A DNA stretch of 52,418 nt, from NCBI RefSeq assembly GCF_001039355.2, contig NW_019775573.1:4333-56750 (forward strand). Reading direction: 5' to 3'. The position numbers were made by a program, and so were the translations under genes. Positions within the stretch are counted from its first letter, which is position 1. Every line of letters starts with the position of its first letter. Below the pieces are notes generated by a model that worked only from the letters and a program-made list of their open reading frames with translations, was not told the DNA's origin and did no database searches. The DNA is from Lingula anatina. Lineage: Eukaryota > Brachiopoda > Lingulata > Lingulida > Lingulidae. Shown piece by piece: positions 35,145-47,100 of this stretch.

Positions 35145-38100
35145 GTGGGTATTTCGTGTAATTTTCCCGTTTAACAGGATTCAGATGACGCAATATTTCG
35201 ACAAAGATGTACCTTGGAATCATTAAGATGGTTAAACTATCCTATTCAACAAATTATGTAAAATGAACGAAATTTTAAATTGAACTGTTTTTTTCTTAAA
35301 TAAAATCAAGCACTATTAACCAAAATGTTATGTGAATATGCTAGATGATGAAATTGTTGGTAGTAGTTTATGGGGAATATTATCGATAAATCTGTAAGAA
35401 TCTCATTTTACAAAACATTAGACTTATCTATAGCATACCTATCTTGTAGACTTTATAAAAACTTACGTGAAACTCCAAGGCAAGAAAAGCACGTGGATAC
35501 CACGTGGTGACCACTCTAGGTGAATATGGTCTTCACGTTATATTAAACGTGAGTCCTACATGAATTAGTGGAGGGAACAACGTTACAGTTCCACGTTATA
35601 TCGAACCTGGCTATAATGAGCACAAAGTCAAAAATCTACACCCACTACTTTATACATGGGGGTTCCGAGTGGGAGGATTGGTCGGGGAGGGGGAGAGGGG
35701 ATTAGTCTGCCAAAACCTGTCAATTAAATAGTGCACTTGAGTCAGTTATTATATGACTTTAAACACACTTAGTAAAGTTCCCAGAAATAGTTACCAACGA
35801 TGGCTTTGTTGCTTTAATTCTATTTTGAAAGTATAGTTTCAAAGAACAGAGGTGTCATTTGTAGCAATTTTTTTGAGAGTGTATCCTCTATGAGAAGAAT
35901 TAAGTCTTCAAGAAAGGAGTTTATCAAGAGATAATTTTTTTTTTCGAGGCTGAGATTTCAAGAACCAAAGACAACAATAAAGAAATGTTATTCTCTTATT
36001 TAATTATCATCATTATTTGTTTTTCTTTTAAAGGAGCCTGGGTCGAATATGACAATAAAGAATATTTATACGTAAGTACCCCTAAAACTTTTGATGATGC
36101 CCGCCGTGACTGTCTCGTCAAGGGAGGCGACCTCCTCGTTCCGGATAGTGCCGCAGAAAACAACTTCATCTTGGGAAAGAAATGGGGCGTGGCCTGGATG
36201 GCGGTGACTGACAGAAGGGCGGAGAAAACGTGGCTTACTGCAGCAGGGAAAGCTCTGAAATATACCAGTAAGTAGACGTTGAGACATTCTAATAAGAAAA
36301 GAAAAAGCAATAATGAAGCTTTTTAGTTATAGTATAGTAAAAGTGTCATCGCAATGCGATGGGCTTTACACTTGTCTCTGAACAACATACCTAAGTTAAC
36401 TGAAAGGTCCAGAAGCCAAAAAGTTATAAACAATAATCAATGGCCTCAATTCAAATCAATCACCAATATTTTAAGTGAACTTTCTCTTTCTGAATATTCA
36501 CCTTAATACGCTATTTTCTAATCGATCAGCAAGAGACCACAGCAGTTCAAAATGGCGGGTATATGGGGGGGGGGGGGGGAGGTTTAGAGTTTTGGAATAA
36601 GCTTTTCCTCAAAACTATCAAAACTATGTTGTAGTCAGGGGGGCATCACATCTCAATCAGCAACTCAGAACAATATCTAGATCTTCGTCAGTGTGCCGGG
36701 GGAGTGTATACCGGGTTATCTTGAAGTAATATTGGCGCTGACCTCTGGATAATGGCTCCCTGTCACATCGGACCGGCTTCTGGTGGAGTGTCAAACGTAT
36801 CAGAATCTGGAATCGGGGATATCAATGGTAGTTTGGATTCCCACGGTCAAAAACAATTAGTTATTGTCTCCTGACGCATAGTATCGAGGTAGGAGGGGGT
36901 GGGGATGAAGAGGTAAATATAGTTTAAACATAAGTCTCGAAGGACATGTTTACCCCTTCTTTTTTGTTTCGATCGATAAAAAATTGACAAAAAAATTATT
37001 TGAAGTGAACATCATTTGCTGATTAATATATTAATATATTTTGATTAATTTTTGTTTGCTTTTTTATCTCCAATCGACCAAATCTTAACTGCAATCCTCA
37101 TTTTTCTTTATTTAAAAACTTATCTCACCGATTCGCCCCGTATGATGTTTTATAACTGTCAAACAAAAACTTTCAAGTGGACAGTGCATCCAGTGTCAGT
37201 GTACTATTTAAAAATACGATTTGGAAAGCAAGAAAGCTAAACATACCGTTAGTCCATTTTTCATCGGTGACATTCATGTATTCACACTTTGGCCACCATT
37301 ACCACCGGAACTTTCCCGTTCCTAATCGAGACAACTTAACTAAAATTGGTATTATGAAAATATGGACATGCGAACGCTTCATGTCTTGCACAAATAAAAT
37401 TCCAGGCTAGTAAAACAATGTAAAAAGGGCCTCTTAAATCTGTTTCTCTGCCTCAAATTATAACTACCCTATTACTATTACAATTACGATACGTACATTG
37501 TAGATTGGAGCCCTGGAGAGCCCAATGACAAGGACAGTGATGAAGACTGCGCAGAGTTCTTGACCAACGGAAAATGGAACGACAGGCCGTGTCACACGTA
37601 TAAAATCCCGTACATCTGCGAGAAAGAAGGTATGGGCGGTCTACCTTTAGCAATTTTATATTTATCGTTCTGTCTGGAGATAAAGGAACTCCCGCATTCG
37701 ACACAGTCAACTGAATTTTGTTGGTCTGCCATATTTCTAACCTGTTAAAGAAAGCCTGATCGATACACCCCCATGAGTTACTGTGGAGGGGAAGGTTAAA
37801 AAGTTGAAAACACGGGGAAGAATTGGGTTAACCACAATCCAACCAATTTCTTTGAGTAATTATTTTATCTTTTATGTTTTTCTTTCAATATTCTGAGGAT
37901 AATATCTTGTTATATCCTTCTACAACCCTGAATGTATATAATTTAAATAGCCATTGATGTCGAAATTATTTATTCAAGGAGGAATAAATGGGTTATCAAC
38001 ATGGATTTTTTTTAAAGGTTGTGGTGGAAATCCGGCGGATGTCGTGTTCGTTCTCGACGCATCCGGTAGCGTCGGAGCAGCCAACTTCCAAACCATGCTG

Positions 38101-41100
38101 GCTTTCATCAAGAAATTTACATCCAGCTTTGACATTGGACCCACGCAAACGCAGGTCGGAGTGGTGACCTACGCCACAAATGTGGTTCCAAACTTTCAAC
38201 TGAATACTCACAAGTCCAAGACGACATTAGACCCTGCCATCTGTAAGTAACGAGGATTATCTATCATTGAGAAAATAGACAATCACTTATTTCAGTTAAA
38301 AGTTTATTAAAGGAATTATTAGTACTTGATCACAATGAAAAGTTTTGTTCGAAAAATGCCAAAACAGGTTTGTTTTTTTTTTTTCTTTGCTACACATTGC
38401 CATGTCTTGTACACACACTGGACAATAGAAGTGTCACCGCTACTGAACCAACACTTTGGGGGAGATAAATGACTGTGGAATGATATGCTCCTGGTATCAT
38501 TTTATTAACATCAAATTTCACAAAAGAAACGGTTCTGACTGAACAATTCAACTGTATCGTTATTCTGATATTGCTTATATTCCGCCTCTTCAGGTTAATA
38601 ACTTGATTACTCTGATTCAGGGGTGACACTTCCATTGCCCAGTGTGTGTACTTTGGATCAGAATAAAAAAGAAAAGGATAATAAGCTATGATACAGATGT
38701 ACAGACTGCAGAAGCTATCTGTCCAAGCCTGAGTAGTGTATCTTAGGGCAAACAAGGTTGTATTTAGTGACGTCAGACATATGACAAATGTGATGACGTA
38801 ACACTGCAAACAAATTTAATGGCGTAATGCTACGTAGAATATCCAATTATCGCATTTCCCTCTCTTCAGCTGCCATTAAGTATACAAGTGGGGGTACCGA
38901 CACGGCTAAAGGCATCAACTATATGACAAACACGATGTTCACAGCGGCCAACGGCGCAAGGAAAAACGCCGTCAAAATCGGAATTGTTATGACAGACGGT
39001 TCGTCCAACGATAAAACAGCGACTCTGCAAGCCGCAGCTGCTGCCCGCGCAAAGGGCATCTCTATGTTCGCCATTGGCATCGGAAGTGGTATTGGCCAGG
39101 CTGAACTGAACGGCATTGGCAGTGACCCGGACAAGGACTTCGTGTTTGTTGTCAATAACTTTGCTGTTCTGGACAATATTAAGGCGATTCTGAAGAAGAA
39201 AACTTGTGAAGGTATTGTTGTTTCATGAGAATACCTGCAGTTATTTTAAGTCCTTCGCTGCTTTACTTGCTAACGTGTTAAATGTGTCTAAAACAAATTT
39301 TCTTTAGCCAACAATCAGATAGTTTCGAGTTACGTATAGTTTATATTTCATTAATGTGTATTAAAGTAATTATTATGAGAAGATTGCAATGTTTTCTGAA
39401 ATTTGATGTTAATTCCGTTAAACGTGTGTTTGACGATATTAAGACTGCTATGTGAATTAATTATTCTTTTTTTTTTTTTTTTTACTTTTCTTTCAAGTTC
39501 CAAAGCCACCTCCAAGTACGTATCTTTAGGCAGCAGAGACCAAAAATGAACATTTAAGCAGAACATTAAGCAGAACTTTGTTATGCTATTATCACAATCA
39601 TTAATTTACTTCAAAACTTTGCGCCCTATTTGCGTATAGTTGTTGATAATCAAAATTTAAGTAAATAAAGCAATAAGTGTTATAGCTCTGTGAATCGACT
39701 GTTAGATATGTTTTCCAGTGTTACTTTAATATATTAATAAATAAATAGAGGTACTGTTTACTGTAATGACTTTTAAATGGAAATCTTAATATGTATGTCT
39801 CTAGTCGATGGTGGATGGTCTGGTTACGGCAGCTGGAGCCAGTGCTCCGTGACGTGTGGTTCAGGAACACAATTCCAGGAGAGAACATGTACCAATCCCG
39901 CCCCAGCCTTCGGTGGAAAATACTGCACGGGTTCTGACAGACAGACCAAAGTCTGTAAGGCGTCAGCCTCGTGTGCAGGTGAGGAGGGGAGTAGGATTGG
40001 GCGAAATTTCCCCAGCGGGCTTTTACTGGGTGTCACGAGAGTGCCCTGATTTAAATAGAAAAGTTTTAGTCTCGTTCAATTCGGGAGGAGTATAATGTGT
40101 GTTAAAGCAGGCCAGTAAGTCTTGTAAATGATTACTTGATTAACATATTGCATATAGCTTCAAACATCAAACATGAATAATGTAAATAAAGTGCATATCT
40201 TTATATAAAAAATTCTCTCACTCTTCAAAAGTTGATGGGAAGTGGTCGGCATTTGGTGCCTGGAGTAAGTGCCCTGTGACTTGTGGTGGAGGTAAGATAT
40301 TTAGAGAACGCCAGTGCAACAATCCAGCACCGAAAAATGGAGGCAAAAACTGTGTCGGAGCCGCAAGGGAGACCAAAGATTGCGCCACTGCACCATGTCC
40401 AGGTAGATAAGTTAACTTTTATTTCTTCATAATTTTATCTTTTTCATTCTATCCTTTATTTATTTTTACTTTGTGTAAGATTTAAAAAAAAACAGGGAAA
40501 AGAAATAAATGTGTTCAAATAAACTGCTGAAGATACATTATTCCTTCAACTTTAAAACTTTATAAAAATTTTGTGCAAGAACATTTATGCGAGTTTAATG
40601 TATATCAAATAAATGTGTTCAAAATTGTCTATTCTGCTCTCAGTACACGGCAAATGGAGCGCGTACGGCGCGTGGAGCACGTGCAGCAAGTCGTGCGGAG
40701 GAGGTACCCAGTATAGAGACAGAGCATGCAATAACCCGGCCCCTCTCCACGGTGGAAACAACTGTGTGGGCGCTGCCAGAGAGACGAGAGTTTGTAACAC
40801 CCAGAAATGCAAGAGTAAGTAGACGTACAAGGCCCCTTGTAGTTTACCCAAATTGATCTTTTAATTGAAAAAATATTGTCTTATCTTTTATCTTATTTAA
40901 CCTCATTCTTTTAATTCTTGTTAACTTTTTATTTTACTTTTATTGATATAATAATTAAATTATAACAAGGCGAATATGCAAGTCAAATCCAATGATTCGA
41001 AAATACAGACTTGACATTTAATATGGAATATTTTTTTCGAAATAATTTTTTATCAGTTTTTTCCTATTTTGCTGACTGATAAATGAAAATAAGGATTAAA

Positions 41101-44100
41101 ATCGTGTTTTAATAACTTTAAATTATCTCTTTGATGTCATTGTGACATCAGTTCATTAATGGAATTCGCCAGAGAAGCAAACAAAAACACGTTGCCTATT
41201 CCATGTCATACGACTCCCATTAAAAGAGATATTTTAGATCTCCATATTTTCCAAATTATCGTCTGTAAAAAGGGTAATACGCTCCACAAAAGACCCTCAT
41301 GTCAGTTGCTAGTCACAGTAATGGTCGTTGTTACGCCTGGCCTCTTCGTGGCTGTTGCCAGCGCTCTCAAGCGGCAAGGCATTTCTTGGGGGTAGGTTTT
41401 AAGAGGTCAATCTGGAATAGCATTCCAGGCATCGGTCTAAAATTGTCCAATCTGGTCCAGTTTTGTTGTAGGACATGTAGGCAGTTGATTGGTGAGTAAT
41501 GGTCTACCGAAATATTGTCTATGTGGTTCAAATGTGGCGATTTTGATGACCAGGGTAGCTGCTCATTCCCTTGGTTCTGTAAGTTATCTGCTATTAAAAG
41601 TGCTCTGTGTGAACCTGCAACCTCATCGTGCAACCTAGAATTGTTCCTAAGGTGCCCCCTATCAAATGATAGTCAAGTGGTTCCGAGATTATTCCTTTAT
41701 TTGATCTGGTTCAGGTTTTCGTCGATGACTACCGTTGGTGTTTTGGCACCAATGTGGAATCTACTCCAAATACTGACGCTGTCAATCACCCTTGTCACTT
41801 TAGACCCGGCATATGCTTCGTCGTAGGCCTCTTCTGGATATCTGTAAACTCTGTTTTGACTAATTGGGCGGTACAGGTGAAATCTGACCTCAATAAAGAA
41901 AACCACGCAGTTTCAGTGTTCTACCCAGAATCGTTCATGGCCCCCAATTCATTAGAGAAACAGACGACGATGTTTTGCTGTATACAGTGGGTACCTCGGA
42001 GGTCATTTGGTGTTCTTACCTGCTAAAACCAGTTTAGTGTTCGCTAAGGGCTTTGAAAAATGCATTTTAGTGGCAATTTACCCCTCGTTCTGAACGGACT
42101 AAGTGTTTTTTGTTGAGTTGCAGCAGCGTATACCGAAAGACAGTGGGTCCTGTACCCTGTAGGTAAAATTTTGATACATTGGGGGTCACCTCTGTGCAGG
42201 TACATCAGTCTGGGCATTACTCTATAAAACTGTGGGGGCCGTTCCGTTTGGCGCTATGATCTGTCTGGTTATGTTTGTCTTTTTCGCGCCATTCTGCCTT
42301 AGATTAACAAATTTGTAATGCACTACTTGGCTCATTTTACGCACTGCAAAACTGACCGCTTGCATGCAAAATTTCAAATTCTTCTATGCAGTAGTTGCCG
42401 AAATATGGATATTTTTTTGACAGAACCAAGCTTTGCCTAAGCCAAGCTTTGATCAGCCCAAAGGAACACTACCCAATTAAATCACTGCAAATTACATAAT
42501 GTAGCAGCGCAACAGGCATGAAAGTCAGTTAATTGGTAGTGACACACCTGATTGCACACTTTTACATTCACAAATCTTATATGAGATCGGAGTTTTTTGA
42601 AAAAAAGAACGTATTTTTACCTAGGTATACCTTCGAAACTGAAATATTCCATATTAAATGTCAAGTCTGTACATCCAAGAATATCAGAAAATGGAAAGTC
42701 CTCCATGTACAAAGTCCTCTTTTCTATAGGTCAGTAATGTTTAAATGAGTTACAACAAAAATAGTCCAAGTAATTACAAAAGACAAAACATCCTTGTTCT
42801 GTACTGCAGTTGGTGAAAATTTCTTTTAATCAAACAGCATGCGGATTTGAGGCGGACATTACCTTCGTAATTGACGCCTCTGGCAGCGTGCAGGCAGCCA
42901 ACTTTGAGAAGATGAAGGATTTCATAAAGCAGGTGGCCAGTGAATGGGAAGTAGGACCACAACACGTGCGGATCGGCGTAGTCAAATTCTCCAGTAACGC
43001 TATCCAGGAGTTCCACATGGACAGATACAACACGGAGACCGATGTCGTCAACGCCGTCTCGAAGATCTCTTACACCAAGGGCGGAACCAACACCGCTCTT
43101 GCCCTGAAGCTTGCCCGCGAGCAGAGCTTTGCCACCGCTCACGTTCGCCCTGGTGTTCCCCACATCGCCATAGTAATGACAGATGGACGCAGTGGCAATG
43201 CAGCAGCGACAGCCAATGAGGCCAAGGCTCTTATTAAGGCCGGGGTGACTGTGTTCGCGATTGGTATTGGTCCGAATATTCAAACGTCAGAGTTGAATGC
43301 CATCGCCAGTGATCCGGACAGTGACTACGTCATCAAGGTGGCCGGATTTGACGGACTTCAGGCTCTGCAGGTGCAGCTTGCGGCTAAAGCCTGCGCAGGT
43401 AACACATTATGAAAATCATCCTAGGCCTGACATTGGTCATTTGGTCTAGCTCTTTTGTACGATATAATTTCAATGTGGCATTATGCATGGGGGCTCATAC
43501 GTTGTCCTTTACTATCATTTTTATGTTCTAAAGGAAGATTTTGATTGTAATCACAAATATATTTGGTCAGTCATTATCCAGCTTTAAAGTCATAGCAAAT
43601 TATATCAAAGTGTTTTTTTTTACTTATTGATTAATTATACAACTGCCTTAAAATCAATGTAAACACTTTCACTTAGATAAATTGCTGGTCTGAAGGATGG
43701 TTTATACGGTATTTTGGGTTCGTTTCAGTGACCACTACTCCCGCCCCTCCTACCACAACTCAAATCGTGACTGTTCCACCAACCTTTGCCCCAAGTGAGT
43801 GCTTTTAATGATATTTTCTTTAATTATTAATAACTTTTCTTGTGAACATATCAAAATTATGAATAGGCCTATATTATTTTCTAATGCATTGCCTTACATA
43901 TTTAGTTTTGGATAAACATAGATTGATGACGTCGGCATTAAATTCATTGTGCATTAAAGAAGCTTTTGCATCCAATCGTCTTGCATGTCTTCATGCGTGC
44001 ATGCTTACGATCACACCACAAAGGTATCTAATCTTCCCGCTCTACCAGGTGCTTGTGGAGCCCAGGCCGACATCATCTTCGTTTTGGACTCATCCGGAAG

Positions 44101-47100
44101 TGTCGGGGCTGCAAACTTCAAGAAACAGCTCGCCTTCGTCCATGACGTTGTTAGCCAGTTTGATATCGCTCCTGACAAGATCAGAGTCGGCGTCCTTCGC
44201 TTCCATACCTCAGTCTTTGAGGAGTTCCCTCTTAATAAATACACCGACAAGGCAGCCTTGCTCCGAGCTATAGACGCCATTAAGTACACCCCGGGTGGAA
44301 CTGAAACACACAAAGCCATCAAGTACTTGCGGGAAAATGCCTTTACTGCAGGTCGGTACTAAAGTTTTTTTTTTAATTAAAAAAACGTTAATGGCACGAT
44401 CGGATCTGGTGTCATATTTTAATAAATCTGTCATATAGGGAGTGTATTGTCTCATTGTTTAAGCCTTGCATCAATTTCAAAGTAATCATCTGTGGAGCCA
44501 ACGAAAGTCGCTGATTGGGTTCCAGCTCGGCTTGACTATATTCTACTGCGAGCGACAATAAAGGCCCAGCCGAGAAGGCCATTCATTAGAGGACACGCTG
44601 GCTAGGGGGTATGCTAAAAGAGTACGGTGGGAGAATGCTGCCAACCCCACATTATAGCCGTTGAAAACATCAAATAAACAGTATATGAATATGTAGCTAA
44701 TTAAATAAATCATAGTATACAAATTCGTGAATTATCAAACCGATATTGCTAATTATACCAATATTAACGATTCATTTTGTGAATTTCCAGCCAAGGGGAA
44801 ACCGACCTTATGTGGTTGACATTGGTGTTATAATGACCGAAGGAATTAATTAACTTGCAGTATTCAATTTCGTGAATGCACGCACTTGGTTATACCGATA
44901 GGTCTTATCATCCAAATATAACTGATTTATCTTCAGCCAAGGGAGACCGCCCTAATGTGGTCAACATTGGTGTTGTGATGACCGATGGTCAGTCCTACAG
45001 ACCCGCAACCACCGCCTCGGAGTCCGCCGCCGCCAGGGCTGCCAAGATCACTATGATGGCGGTTGGTATAGGCAGCGGTGTGAGACAGTCAGAACTGAAC
45101 GCTATTGCGTCCGACCCGGACAGCCAGCACGCGTTCTCCGTGCAGAACTTTGACGCCCTGAAGAATATGGGGAATTTGTTCACCCAGAAGACGTGCGCTG
45201 GTAAATGTTTATTGTAAAGAAGCATTAGCTGTGTAATAACTGATTTTATGACACTTTACAGCAAGGCAGCTTTTGTTTTTATATGGAATGAAATAATTAC
45301 AAATATTTGTTATTCAAAATAAGTGCTGCTTGCCAACAGTTAGTTACACCGAAGACTGAGGCAATTGTCAATAACTGCATGTTTTAAAAACTATATTGTA
45401 TTTTTAATTTGCAGTAAATCAACATCATTTTGATGTTATTTTTTCAGTTGCCCCCACCGCGGTTGCTGTGACGCCAACAACCCCCTCAAGTAAGTAATTT
45501 AAACACATCGTGGTTTTGTAGGAACACTGCAGCCTGTCAGTTGCAATAAGCTTGCTTCATAGTTTGCATTAATTGTAATGAGCAACGTTTTCCATATAAT
45601 ACTAATTGCAAAATATCTGCTTACGTTAGCAAGAATAGACTCCAAGAACATTCATAAGTTACTGAGAATGAAACAAATTATCGAATCATTACAGATTGTG
45701 GTAGCCTTGCAGACATCGTATTTGTTCTCGATTCCTCGGGCAGTGTCGGGGCCGCGAACTTCGAGAAGGTCAAGGACTTTGTCAAGGACATTGTCAACGA
45801 TCTTGACATTGGCGCCAACAGCGTGCGTGTTGGCGTTGTCAAATTCCACAGTCGTCCATACAGCGAGTTCCATCTGAATAAGTACTACGACAAGAAAGCC
45901 CTGGCGAACGCAGTGGACGGTATTAAGTATACCCGAGGCGGCACCATCACCTCTGAGGGTATAAAGATGATGACAGACTTGGCTTTCAAGCCCGCCAACG
46001 GAGATAGACCAAATGTTCAGAATATTGGAATAGGTGAGAGCTGATAAAGAGTTAAAATATGTCATATAAAATATTGGTTCCCTTTAAAGCATTAAATTTC
46101 CATTGAAAAATAGCAAAATGGTATTTTTATGTACCCCTTCTCCTATTATATTCTCCAAGCGCTCACCGCCGGACGCAAGTTCAAAAGTTTCAGGGGCAGA
46201 TCATATTACATGCGTTGATATTTTATCAACTTTCAGTCATTACCGACGGAAAATCCAACAACGGGCGTAAGTTCTCCAAAGATGCTGCTGACGCTGCAAG
46301 AAAGGCTGGAATAGAGGTGTTTGCTATCGGTGTTGGAAGCGGCGTCGACCAGAACGAGTTAAAGGATATTGGTAACGATCCTGACAAGGATTACGTGTTC
46401 ACTGTTGGCAACTTCGATGCTTTGAAATCCATTAAGAGCCAGCTTACGGTACAGACTTGCAAAGGTAGGGACTATAAAATCATCTGTTTAATGCTGATAT
46501 TCCTCTTTCAATTATAGTAAACTTCACGTTTTCGCAAACCTCATATCTTACTTCTTTTGGTGTAATGAATGGCAGTCGTCCTGCAAACAAATTATTTAAA
46601 GAGAAAAAAAATGCTTGTCAGTGTATGCATTTTAAATGCTTAATGTGGATGTTTTCTATGTTTCTTTTGCAGTAATTCCTACTGGAACGATAGTGCCACC
46701 TACAGGTTTGTAAAGTAAAAGTATAGACACACTGTATTTGTTTCCATAGTGCAGGGTTGTGCTAATAATTTTTTGTTGTTTTTTTCCTAATTATATATGA
46801 TATGAATACGGTGTATAATGACACGGTGCTTCATACAGAACACAATATACAGTTATCCGAATTTCATTTTGCGCTTTACGTTTTAAATAATGAGTAATTG
46901 TGAGCGTTATGCAAACATTGGCTGAGTTCTAGTTGAATGAAGCTTGTAAAACTATCCGTGTGCCATTTAGTTAACGCCTTTGCTTTGAGCATAGAGAGAG
47001 AAACTGTACATCGATTGTGCATGTTTTTGCGGCCTTTGGTAAAATTTCATGTAAATGGACAATACACATGATATTCCCAGAGAAATTGAATCGTAACAGT

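Larger units (their letters stand above)
35145..38869 (+). other. Introns 1 to 4 of the mosaic gene
   Basis: Introns 35145-36033, 36268-37503, 37630-38017 and 38243-38869 contain AT-rich sequence, a poly-G run at about 36566-36580 and poly-T runs. A 139-codon minus-strand frame at 38390-38809 lies in intron 4 but has no recognisable domain. No other gene is supported. Confidence 0.55.
40815..42837 (+). other. Mosaic gene intron 9, host of a Tc1/mariner relic
   Basis: At 2.0 kb this is the longest intron of the gene in the window. The transposon at 41006-42669 accounts for 1,664 bases, and without it the intron would be about 360 bases, in line with its neighbours. Confidence 0.8.

Noticed and set aside
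42774-43283. 169-codon open frame on the minus strand
   Set aside because: It lies directly opposite the VWA2 exon, which has intact domain motifs and splice sites. The reverse frame has no recognisable domain.
45652-46065. 137-codon minus-strand open frame
   Set aside because: Antisense shadow of VWA4 exon 15.
46165-46190. Possible second relic of a VWA exon in intron 15 (CCGGACGCAAGTTCAAAAG resembling exon 16)
   Set aside because: Only about 20 bases match, with several differences and no acceptor context. It could be chance.
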